64,000 bases of DNA from Cylicocyclus nassatus (lineage: Eukaryota > Nematoda > Chromadorea > Rhabditida > Strongylidae): positions 81,362,636 through 81,426,635 of the forward strand of contig CATQJL010000112.1 of NCBI GenBank assembly GCA_958299035.1, given 5' to 3'. Shown here piece after piece: positions 13,449 to 23,488 of this stretch (the first letter of the stretch is position 1; each line of letters starts with the position of its first letter). The notes below the pieces were generated by a model. It did not search any database. It saw only the letters and a list, made by a program, of their open reading frames with translations, and was not told where the DNA came from. The position numbers and the translations under genes were made by a program.

Positions 13449-15452
13449 TCAGCAGGGTACTTTGTGGACGTCGGACGAAAGGCCTGTGGAGAAGCTGAAG
13501 AAGTCTACAACGTAGAAGATAGGTCTTTCAATGTCTGTCGAATATAAGTTGCCCTCCTCTGTTGGATGTATGCGCATACTTCCACAACACGTTCCTGCAC
13601 AAGCGACGGTTTTGCAAACGTCTGCGAATGCATAGGCATGCATGAAGGTGTATCCAGTCACATTGTAAACTTTTCCCACGTAGATTTTGCCGCCTGGAAA
13701 ATGCATTCGTATGAATTTGTGGATATACACTGCATTAATGCTAAGTCTCAGCTGTGAATAAAATTATAGGCAATTTTGCTAACCATTTCCTATGCATTTT
13801 CTAAGAACACCCGGAGAGAAATCGCAGGAACTCAACTTTTACAGTACTCGCCTCAATTCAAGAAAAACATTTGAACTAATCTGCTAAATTGTAAAGGCTT
13901 CTTTCTGATTTTCTGGCGTCCTTTTTTGTTAAAAAAAATTTGAAAGCGTTGTGAAAAGACATCTACTCAGACAATCGCCGGGGAAGGCGGTCCCGGAAAA
14001 TGCGCGTTGTTAAAAGTTTCGCAATTTACTCGAAAATTTTCATAGAATCAAAGACTTTTCCAATGCCGCATGTTGATCCTTTCCTTACTCTCATCTTTGC
14101 AGGCAGATCGCTGTTTTTCGGTCGAAATGGAAAATAAATAAGCGGTCTTGCTGAAGCTCGTGGTCAATTTTCAAAAATCTGCGAACAGTATGCAAAACAT
14201 CCTTCATTTTTTCGGTTTCCGCCTACCCCAGCGTATTGTCTGATTACCTGTATTTTGAAAAGCAGTGAATTGCTTAATGTACAGCCAACACATACTACGG
14301 AGTAGTCAGAAAAGGAACTCCGATTTTAGTACAACGAAAAAGTTGAAATATGCAGTTTGGTATTTTGAAACTCGCGCTTGGACCTCACCTAGCGTCTGCA
14401 GTTTTTTTTCAAATTTTAGTCTATTGTAAATCTGGACGTTAAGCCATCTAGCTTCTACTATCTCAAATTCCAAGAAGTCTGTATACCACTTGTAGAATTC
14501 AATATCTCACTTGCAGTTGTGAATACAGGAAGTGATGAACAGCCTGGCTGAGGTTCTCTAGCGAAGATGAACCTGTAATAGCTCAGTTTTCGTAGTAATA
14601 TGATTTTCATTGCTTTGTAATGCCGATTTGTTCTTTTACAACTACATGATGTTGATCTATCGTTTATTTCTAACTACTTGTTGCTGATGGATGATGCAAG
14701 GTTCGTATTAGAAATCATCAAAGACATCAATTTAGTGGTGAGATTATTGAGATAAACAATTGAAAATTACTTGCGATTTGGTTTCGTGCCATCCGGAAAC
14801 AGCGAAGCATTTGTGAGTAGAACCACCTTCCAGCGTGATAGAATTCATAAATGGATGTCATGTTTTGGTCAAACAGTCTATCAAGATCTGCTTCGTCCTG
14901 ATTCACCACTAGTTCGGAGATATTCTTAGGATTTTCAACTTCTGATGCAACTGGAAGAGGCTGCTGACAGTTTGGAATCACAAGTTCGCGATCAATGCTG
15001 TATACCACTCCGGTTACGTTTTGAGTTTCAGAACCATTCACGTGAATGGTGCACACACCCTAAAATTGATAGTAAAAATTCTCTTCATGCAACAAATTCG
15101 ACCAATTCGATTATTTGGAAAGAGAAATGGGGAAAACCGTGATGAGCTGGACGAAATGGGCAAAGGTGCAATCAGGCACTTCATAGCACACTTGAAGGCA
15201 TTCCGGTTCACTCTTTTTCAGCATTTCAAACTTGACGCTTGCAGCAAACTCTCCCTGGTGTGGAGTAAAGGTACAACCAAACGCTTGTTGGACCTGCGAA
15301 TCAAACATGACAGCACTTTTTTGTTACTATTATCCGCACAGATGACTTTCTAACCACTCAAAGTTTCATCGAATAAAATTCTCGGCAACTTTATTTACCT
15401 GCATTCCAATCAGGGGCAACATCAGAATACTGAGAAAAGTCACGAAGCACAT
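13449..15452 (-). pseudogene. PAN/Apple-like secreted protein gene, unit 1 copy with frameshift in exon 3
   Basis: Paralogue of the gene at 33617-41720 with the same five exons: 15399-15452, 15138-15293, 14771-15059, 14511-14572 and 13449-13693. The signal peptide is MCFVTFLSILMLPLIGMQ and the six PAN-type cysteines are kept. Exon 3 is 289 bp against 290 bp in unit 2: one base is missing near 14810 (plus-strand catttgtg against cattttgtg), so the end of exon 3 and the later exons are out of frame. Exons 4 and 5 otherwise stay open in the shared frame, with substitutions and a 6-bp in-frame length change typical of coding drift, and end Val-Pro-Cys-stop. AATAAA follows on the minus strand (13275-13280). 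Either a recent pseudogene or a one-base consensus error; introns are short here because the hAT-like insertion of unit 2 is absent. Confidence 0.7.
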
Positions 15453-16197
15453 GATCACAACGTTTGATTTCCTGCAAAAAAAACCTTTGCCCGGTCAGTA
15501 GCTCAAAGTTTTGCCTTGCAAAGCACACAATTTTGCTTACTGTATGCTTTCACCAGCGTGCTAAAAAAAGGTTTGATGCTTTGAATAAACGACACAAACT
15601 AGTAAACCTGTTGTTTGTGAAATTGTTTGAATTGCTAGAGAAGACTATTAATTGTCAGTGTACCATTTGATTCAACTGGCTTGTCATCGGCAAAGGCGGG
15701 GCTTCGTGACCTAATTAAGGCTAGATAATGATCAGAGAGCACTCGCGCGAGAGAGACGCAGGTGCGTCGCAGGCGCGAGCGGCCTCAGTTAGATCACAAA
15801 ACCCCACCCAGGGCCCGGCAGGAGGTGGCATTTCAGGATTTTGAAAACGATATCCCCTTTGAAGCCAAAATTTCTTACGACTTCCCTTTTGACCCTATTT
15901 TTGACCCCCGTAAGTCTTTGACAGTCCCGAAGTGCAAGCTGGTCGGCATGCAATGAACTCGTAACAGTTGTCTTGTCGCGATTGAATCGCGACGATCGCA
16001 TCGCGTAAACTCTGTCGAGTAAGGGATCGTCCAGACCAGAGGCACATTGAAAATATGGGTCTCGCTGATCCACAAAAATATTGGAGGCAATGAAGGAAAA
16101 CACACAAAGAAAAAGCAAAAAACTACAAATGTACAAAAACGAATGCAAAAATTCGATGTCATGTAACATATTTGCACAAATGCACCATTCCACCTAC

Positions 16198-16705
16198 CTG
16201 AGATAGTCCGAATGAGCCGCAAATTGGTGAACTAAGTGCGACGTGCTGTAGTCGAAAATTCTGACATGCATGTCATCTGAGTCGGTAACAATCCAATTTC
16301 TGCGTGAAATAAACTTGGCAGCGCGCAATGGCAAATCACATATCTAAAGAATGCGCAAGATACTGGATTGAAACATAGTAAGCAACGTAAGGCCCCAGCC
16401 AGACTTCAACTGAACCGCCCAGAACCGCTCAAAAACACCAAAGGCCCCTTTTCACGACGCATATGTAATAGAACACCTGGCAACGCTTAACTATTTGCGG
16501 GATAGGAACTCATTCTTGGATGAGCTATCTTGAGCGAAGTCTGGCCGGGGCCTAGCATACAAAAATACATGAAAATTCAAAAAAAATAAACCTACTTTGA
16601 AAGATTTCAGAAGCAGTTGACTCTCGTAATTCCATATCTGAACGATTCCACTGTAAAGAGCTGCCAATAGCCACGTTTCCGTGGGATGAAGGTCCACCGA
16701 CTTTA
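16198..16705 (-). pseudogene. COPB2: Captured fragment of coatomer subunit beta' (COPB2): two exons plus intron
   Basis: Minus-strand exon 16596-16705 reads [20 protein letters not shown] and continues [16 protein letters not shown]. Exon 16198-16343 reads CDLPLRAAKF, then RRNWIVTDSDDMHVRIFDY and HQFAAHSDYLR. In-frame joining gives the first WD40 repeats of COPI coat subunit beta', which runs VKSVDLHP in its first blade and CDLPVRAAKF a few residues on. Both exons keep good splice sites (acceptors ttccag and ctttag, donors GTAGGT). The N-terminal exon and all later WD40 blades are missing. The intron contains a small MITE (16388-16554). The fragment lies inside a transposon with matching target duplication, so it is a copy carried by the element, not the functional gene. 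Confidence 0.85.
16388..16554. mobile_element. Inverted-repeat MITE, AAGGCCCC family, in the captured COPB2 intron
   Basis: Ends taaggccccagccagacttc and gaagtctggccggggccta. It sits between the two captured COPB2 exons, so it may have arrived either in the source gene or after capture. A related half-element is visible at about 15910-16020. Confidence 0.55.
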
Positions 16706-17496
16706 CTGGAAGGAAAACGACGAAAACAAACGACCCAAAAGAGCGAAAGTACGGAGAAACCGACCATATTGCGAAAACTGAAGAAACACAATCAGAAAAA
16801 CAACTTTTTGCATAGAAAATCACGACCAAATATGATCTCTGGCCCTTCTGAGCTTGTAGAGCTTGTCGAAGAAGCAATCTATTTGAAAATTGTGAAGATT
16901 GCTTCAATCAGCGATCACCAATTAAGCAAAAAGTCAAATTCTCGAAGTTTCCGCGTCGTCCATGCAAGGTGCACCGATTGTGATTGGAGCGCGCTTTCCG
17001 AGGCCGATCATAACGCTGTGAACCCTATTTTGGGCTGTATCGAAGCGGTGCCTTGGTGGTTTTGGAAGCGGATTTGAACATATAGTAATACTCTCGACCT
17101 AGTCCACATTTATGTAAAGAAATCTGGGAAATTATGTGAAGGGAAGCAGGGAGCCACCCCAGGTGGCTCCCAGGTGGCGCGGGAGCCACCTAATTTCGAA
17201 AAACACTTACCATTTTTTTAAATTCACATAAGTTTCTCATAATTCTTCATACTTTTTTTGTGCTTATGGTCCTCCAACTATACAGCAAATTTGGTGCCAT
17301 ATCGTTACTTGTGCATTGAAAACGAGCCTATTTTGTTATTTCCCTCTTACAAGAATTACGATTTGAATTCCCGCCTGCGCGCAGGCTAGCGATCGGAGCA
17401 CAGAATCTTCACATTGCTGGAATCTAAGTTCATAGGACAGTAGCATCAACAAGGAATGATGAATAAAGAATGATATGTGCATTGTTTATCGGTAAA

Positions 17497-17563
17497 CAAA
17501 GGGGAAGTCGTATTTTGGGGTCTGGGGCTCCGCCCCGGACCCCAAAATACGACTTCCCCTTTG
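17497..17563. repeat. Subterminal hairpin of the COPB2-carrying transposon
   Basis: Perfect 26-bp arms (17497-17522 and 17538-17563) around a 15-base loop that itself pairs (ggggctccgcccc). A reduced form, ccggggctccgccccgg, is in the larger family member near 39715. Confidence 0.85.
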
Positions 17564-18073
17564 CTTTTTCGGGCCAAAAACGATATCCAGCTTGTGAAAG
17601 CGCCACCCCCGCCGGGCCCTGACCCCACCCTAATGATGCCAAGCCAGTTGAATCAAAGGTTACATTTCAAACAGTTCGTTATCATTGCTTATGGGCTGAA
17701 CAGCATAGAAAGCTTCAAAAATTACGAGACTGCTTGAGCTAAAAAAGGAGACTGCAGTTTCGCAGGAGTGGTAGATTATAAATTGGTGGGTATTTGTAAT
17801 TTTCTAAATAAGAGCGCAGTTTTGAATACGCGCTTTGGCTCAGGGCTTAGAGGGAATTAGGAATATAGCGGTTGCTGAGCGAAATCAAACAATGTCCCTA
17901 AGCGTCGGAAATCTTGTAAATCCTGAATCACTTTTTTGGCAAACACAAAACTAATACATGATTATCTATTAGTGTTTGATCAATATCTGGATTTTATGGT
18001 AACCCCATAGACACTTTGGCAGTTCAAATGCTTCACAAGTTATTAGAGAAGAAACGGATATATATAGTGAGAC

Positions 18074-18429
18074 CAGTGGCGTACCCAGGATTTTCGGTTG
18101 GTGGGGGGGGGGGGGGAGGCGGGGGAACAGCAGCACGCACGAAAATCTTTGTGGTATGCTTCCAATTTTGGCGATCCCATAACCGCGAAATTTCAGAAGA
18201 AGGGAGAGTGCCGCCAGCACGCCCCAAAAAAATTTTTTTTCGCAAGACTAAGTTGAATTTTGAAGTTGAATTTAAAAAAATATTTTAATTATTTACAAAT
18301 GTAAATAAGTGACTTGCACACTTGCATAACCCATGTAAGTTACTTTCAAAAATTTCGCGACCCATTGTCGGGAGAAGGACTGCCCCTCCCCCCCCCCCCC
18401 TCCCGACAATGGGTCACGGTACGCCACTG
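18074..18429. mobile_element. hAT-like MITE with CAGTGGCGTA ends, unit 1
   Basis: Left end CAGTGGCGTACCCAGG, right end GGTACGCCACTG, 8-bp duplication AGTGAGAC/AGTGAGAT. Same family as 8370-8780. The orthologous, more decayed copy is in unit 2 at 42365-42585, so the insertion precedes that duplication. Confidence 0.75.
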
Positions 18430-18704
18430 AGTGAGATAGAACCCTAAGACAGCACCCCGGTCTTGCTTTATACAGAAACAATTCACAGGAGTCACCGCAC
18501 ATAAGTTCAAAGAGAATCAGAAGGCTTATGAGGAGAAAATAACTAGAAAAGTTGTAGGACGTCGAAAACAGCTAAGCTTTTGCTCCTGAGGCCTGTTCAG
18601 CCGCTCGGAGCCAGCTCAGCTCACCAGACTGAATCGAAGGCGGGGTTTACTTTCATAAGGAGTTGAAGGCGGGACAAGATTTAGGGAACCAATAGCGCAA
18701 TTAC

Positions 18705-18834
18705 CGTAACGGTGACAGAAGCTCCTCCTTGCGCTATGCAGGCGAAGAATTGTTGAACTGATAACTGTGGCAAGAATTTTGGCCTTCCACACAAATAGCC
18801 GATCAGTTCATTTGAAAGATCGATGGCCATAGTC
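18705..18834 (-). CDS. Possible exon of an unrecognised gene, repeated in units 1-3
   Basis: Minus-strand stretch bounded by acceptor cttttcag and donor GTAATT, reading MAIDLSNELIGYLCGRPKF then LPQLSVQQFF and CIAQGG. The same block is in unit 2 (about 42867-42996) with a one-base loss near the end and in unit 3 (about 52974-53103) with further shifts. Splice sites and open frame suggest an exon, but only one of three copies is intact and I do not recognise the protein. A GGCGGG/CCAAT block precedes it on the plus strand. Confidence 0.25.
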
Positions 18835-20177
18835 CTGAAAAGCAGACGCAATTTACCCTGTCCTTTTAGGTCTTTTTTAACTTTAGTATTACTAGTTGTT
18901 TGAGTTAAGTGACAGTACATAGTTTATTAGTTTAGTTGTGCGTGAATGTACACAACCCAGCTTACGATCCAACCAACGCTGGCCGTAAGTACGAATCTTT
19001 GCAGGATCTGTGTTTTTCAGCGTTTCCGCGGTTTTCGTTTTACTTACCGATGGTGTCTTCAATTTACTTACCGATGGTGTCATTGATGAGGATCCTACTG
19101 AAATTGTATGGAAAACGGTCAACACATTCAGAATTTGTGTGCGAGTATGCGTTGGCCACATCGAGAGACGCAATTAAACAAGGCTTTACTGCTAAAGCTA
19201 CAAATTTTTTACAATTGCGTAACTGACAGGACGTTTAATGTTTTTTGAGGGTTGATTAAATCTTCTGTGATATAGGCGCAACTTCTGAGAAGTAACAACA
19301 CCATATGTATGTATTAGGTAACATTTTGTGTCAGCGAATAACAAAATTAGTAGTTATTACACTAGCATGACCCAAAGAAGTGAACCTTTTTACCATTTTA
19401 TTATGATTGTACGGTGATGGCAAGAAGCTACCCTTTCTCCCCTTAAAAGAGATAGTCCTCAAATTATTCAAATCGTTCGGAAGAGATAAAACTGCATAAT
19501 GGGAAGAAGTGTACACGACCCAAGCTTCGTTTGACCACGTTTTTGAATACTTTGTGCTCAGCTGGAGGTTATTCTGTAAAAGAGTTTGTAGTGCACGGCT
19601 TGAAGCTTTCCCTGTTTTTTAGACTGATTTTTTCACTAAATCGATCTATTTTTGATATATTAGCATTTGACATATTTTTGATTCAGGCTCAGACAAATCA
19701 CCGGAACTTCCGCAGGACAAGCCAAATTTGAAGCGGTTCCGCAGGACTTTGCTTGTTATTGGAAACCTTGAGAATGGGAACTTTTGCAGTAACTCCTGTT
19801 CGGCTTGTTGAAAAGGGAACTTCCGCCGGACTTTTTGCAAAGCGCTGCGAATATTCGGAAAAATGCCAGCGCTTTCGCTGCACTTTGGCCTGCCAGTACT
19901 TCCGCAGGGTTTCAAATGTGTTATCTCTTACGATGTTCTCTCGCCAACAACTAGAGTGCATTGTCGAACATATACTTAATGCAGAAAAAATTTAGAGAGT
20001 CTCGCACAACAGAGTAAGCTTCAAATCTCGCTTAGGTGTTCTCTTTTGCTGTTATGGTTATTCTTCGGAACTTCCACAGGTGACCCGGCGGAATTTTCCC
20101 AACTGCAAACTTTTCGTTCTGCGGAAATTTCGGTCAGCTGTCTGCGTGGTTCTTTCGACGATTATGAGGGTATCTAT

Positions 20178-21827
20178 TATACTTGGGGAAATTCGAAATT
20201 TTTTTCGAGTATTCGAATATCGAATATATTCGAAAATAAAAAATTTCGAATATTCGAATATCGAATAATATTCGGAAATCGAAATTCTCGAATATTCGAC
20301 TGTCGAATATTATTCGAAAATTGAAAATTTCGAATATTCCACTTTCGAATATTATTCGAAAATCGGAAATTTCGAATATTCGACTATCGAATATTATTCG
20401 AAAATGAGAATTTCGAATCGAATAATATTCGAATATCGAATATCATTCGTTATTCGAATTTCGAATGTTACTCGGTTCTCGAATGTTATTCGATTTTCGA
20501 ATATCATTCGATTTCCGAATATCGATCGAATAATTTACGTCATTGAGACTGCCTATGAAAGGCCAAAACACTAAGAATAAATTGTTTCATGTAAGTGCTA
20601 AAGAATGGATACATTCTTATGTTACAATTTACGATGGAAAAACGGTTTAGTCGTGACGTGAAGAGACTTAGGAACCTAAAAGCTACTCCCGTGACGGTTA
20701 TGAAGAGATTTTTACTTCAAAGAAGATTATATACCCTTACTGAGAGTTGCGATTGGATATACAGCGGTCCCAACACTATGTAGATCTGTAGGCTGGTATC
20801 AACTTAGAGTATGGGGCGATTTATCGATCGCTTTTAATGTTGTAAAATTACCGTAAGATTGAAGCGGGTTTCAGAACATTAAGAGCAATTCCCCCAAGAA
20901 AAAGAATCAAATGGGCCGAAGGTCTTGCCTCACATTTCTGAAGACATTTACTTTATGTAGAATTTGCACTCAACCGTAATGCTTTTTTCAAAACGCCAGG
21001 TATCCTGTGTGCCCAGAAAAGTTCTCATGTGAACCAGCGTGCGTACGTGGTGCGACGCTGCCTTTCGCTCTTTTTGACATGTTTCTCCTGAGATTTCAAC
21101 GGAACTGCCCGAGGTTAACACGTCCAAAATAGCGAAAGGCACGAAATGACGTGGTACCTATGGGAATCTTGCTGGTTGACAAACGATACCGTAACAAGTG
21201 TTTTGCAACGCCTTTCAAAAATGTGATTGCCATTTGAAAAGCTTGAAAACTCGTGCGTAGTAAAATCAGCATACGAAAAACACTCCTGCACAGATTTTAG
21301 ACCTTTTTTGGGGACACTTTTTTTGGATGTCTTATTTTGCAGTTGGTCTATTAGCTGAAGTTTCCTACTGTGATAACACACAATAAGAAAAACATGAGTG
21401 ATTCGCTTTCTGCTGTATTTATAAGGTGAAGCCATCCCACTGGATGTTACCCAGAGATTGGCAAAAGAATTTGAGAATATTAGCGATCAAACGGTGTGTA
21501 GATACTTTTAAGACATCCCGTATACGCCATGCATATCGAATTCTCGAGTTTGGTGCTTATCGAATTTTCGAATAGCCAATTCTTATCGAATTTCCGAATA
21601 TTCGGTGCACAACGAATATTCGAATATTTGATGGACATCGAATGATCGAATGATTGACCCTCGAACATTCGACTATCGAATAATATTCGAAACTGAAAAT
21701 TTCGAATATTCGACTTTCGAATTTTATTCGAAATCTCAGATTTTCTAATATTCGACTTTTCGAATCATTCGCATTCGAATGATTTATTCGAGTGATCGAA
21801 TAATTATTCGATTCGGTCCCAAGTATA
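20178..21827. mobile_element. hAT-like element with long TTCGAA-rich terminal arrays
   Basis: Inverted ends TATACTTGGG with a perfect 8-bp duplication GTATCTAT (20170-20177 and 21828-21835). Unit 2 shows the empty site near 44235 (gagggtatctatcat). About 340 bp inside the left end and 290 bp inside the right end consist of degenerate repeats built from TTCGAATATTCGAA, themselves palindromic. The roughly 1-kb centre (about 20540-21530) has only short reading frames, none recognised. Superfamily is inferred from the 8-bp duplication. Confidence 0.75.
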
Positions 21828-22682
21828 GTATCTATCATGATAGAAGAGGACAAAAGCAGCAGTTGTGCTGAATTTTTGTATATTTTAATCTTTTTCATTC
21901 AGTATCAACTAATCTTCCTCTACGAATCGCGAAAGCGCTGATTGCCGCCTCTCGCTCATATTTGGATTTTGGTAATGCTCGGCGATTCCAGCAAAGTAGT
22001 ATAGATCTTCTGCTGAAAGCTGTTACGGACTGACAGTTTTGACAGCTTCTGACTGACTTTTGGCGCCAACTTCAAATGTATCTATAGTTATGAGAACAAT
22101 GTCTTTTCCATTTTTCTAAACTTGAAAATTTATAGTTTCTTTGATGAGAAAAACATTTTTTTAGTTTGTTTTTCTTATTTGGTTTGTTTTAAGTCTTATC
22201 TTTTATGCATGCGCAAGCAATTGGCCCTTGCATGAAAAAAATTGGAAGCTAATCTCATAAAACTAAGACTTTTCACTATACGTGTCTCAAGAAAAGGTGC
22301 ACAGAGTTTGATCTTTGGTATTTCTCTTGCTTTAATGTCTTCCGCCAGAATATAGGTACCGTTTTGTAGCATCTTGAATTTAGAGCAATATGGAGCCAAT
22401 CACCGATCGCTCTTCATTACTGTAAGATTACGACAGGACGAAAAAAGGATTTCGGGTTACTGTATGCCATTTTTGACCCAGCACGAAAAGCAAACAAGCC
22501 AAAAACTTTTTTGCTAGCTCAATCAAATCACTGATTTCAAATACAAAGTTTGCACTTTCCTGTGGCAATACTTTATAAAATTATTACCAGTAAACGGTAA
22601 TAACTGTTTTTGTGTACGTCATAATTGTGATGAGAATCTTAAAGAAGCTCAAAAATTCAAAAAGTTGTGTAATGAGATCAGC

Positions 22683-22979
22683 ATGCGTGGAAAGCCTGCT
22701 ACAATTCTCCGAATATTTTTTGAACATTCTTTTAGACAGCCTGTTCCAAAACGTTTTAGTGTTCTGAAGGTTCCTACCGTAGTCCTACATTATCGAGGAT
22801 CGGCAATTTGCTTTAAAACTGCAAATCTAAGTTTAAGCCAGAGCCACGGAATGTTACCTAAGGATCGACAAAGGATTGAAGCAAGCATTGATGATCCAGC
22901 GCAAAATTTATTGGGACATCCTTTGCTATGGGTTGTGCTCCAGAAAGCCATTTTTGTGTATAGTGCACGCGTGTAACAC
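22683..22979 (+). CDS. Unrecognised open frame, unit 1 copy
   Basis: Plus-strand frame starting MRGKPATILRIFFEHSFRQP and ending IFVYSARV. Nearly identical to 55118-55411 in unit 3. The unit 2 counterpart (from 45131) has stops and shifts. Conservation between units 1 and 3 follows from their recent duplication and does not prove coding; there are no similarities I recognise. Confidence 0.2.
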
Positions 22980-23060
22980 TTCGCAGGGTTGAGCTTCTTT
23001 GTCTAGGACCTAGATTGGCACTAACTCTGCTGCATTCTCAAGCGGAAGTTGGGCAGTTGT

Positions 23061-23258
23061 ACAGTCTGCTCCAATCCTAACCAGGCCAACATTGGCATGG
23101 CGGGAGGGTTTCGCGCCACTTCTGCGGCTAGCTAGTCTGCTCTCTCCTCCATCTCTCCGCTCTCTGCGACAGCGCGCGTATGCAGCGCAAACCCTTAGCG
23201 CTGCGGGCGCGCAAATTCAGCCGACGGTTCGGCCTGATCCCGAGTGGGGCAAACTGTA
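23061..23258. mobile_element. GC-rich MITE in the unit 1 right end (shared with unit 3)
   Basis: About 200 bp bounded by GTACA on both sides and with degenerate inverted ends (gtctgctcc... against gtttgcccc...). Present at the same place in unit 3 (about 55500-55710) and absent from unit 2 near 45510 (cgtacacctgag). Contains a GC-rich agcgcgcgtatgcagcgc core. Confidence 0.5.
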
Positions 23259-23488
23259 CATCTAAGAATGTCCAATGATTCATCTCTTTACGACTATAAA
23301 CTATATGATAGTGTAAAGCGAACAAGAAAAAATCGTTTCTTCTTCTAATTTTCCTCACGAAAATCTTCGTTTTATTAGAGCAGTCACAAACAGCACTAAT
23401 GATGCTTTGAATAATCTCATATACATCATCCTACTATAATAACGCGCTAAGGCCGTCTGTTTTTTGTGTGTGTGTCTGTCTGTAAATA

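Larger units (their letters stand above)
15809..17621. mobile_element. hAT-like non-autonomous transposon carrying COPB2 exons (Pack-type element)
   Basis: Terminal inverted repeats begin CAGGGCCCGGC at both ends. The element is flanked by a perfect 8-bp duplication, ACCCCACC, at 15801-15808 and 17622-17629. TIR sequence and 8-bp duplication point to the hAT superfamily. The left 100 bp and right ~640 bp (from about 16979) are shared with the larger element 34479-39817, so both belong to one family; the middle differs and holds a captured piece of a cellular gene (16198-16705). A strong hairpin sits at 17497-17563. No transposase was recognised. It is inserted inside an older small MITE whose ends lie at about 15667 and 17658. 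Confidence 0.85.
9085..23430. repeat. Tandem array unit 1
   Basis: Starts at the block aagataagccaaatca (about 9083) and ends at the block around gatgctttgaata (about 23404). Every landmark recurs in the same order in unit 2: adapter-like block near 9.2 kb, the PAN gene, the hAT remnant near 18.1 kb, the CCAAT/GGCGGG block near 18.65 kb, and the block near 22.4-22.9 kb. Unit 1 alone carries the insertions 15809-17621 and 20178-21827 and lacks the insertion that units 2 and 4 share at 31241/61599. Confidence 0.8.

Noticed and set aside
13459..13461. A splice donor at the end of PAN exon 5 (GTACCC / GTAAAC)
   Set aside because: Reading on gives Val-x-Cys-stop in all three units, followed by a conserved AATAAA, so a terminal exon is the better model.
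16491..16907. A 138-residue open frame taken as one protein
   Set aside because: Only the middle (16596-16705) is coatomer-like; the rest is intron and transposon sequence read through.
20190..20535. Centromeric-type satellite made of TTCGAA repeats
   Set aside because: The array is bounded by transposon ends with a target duplication and has an inverted partner at 21530-21815, so it belongs to the element.
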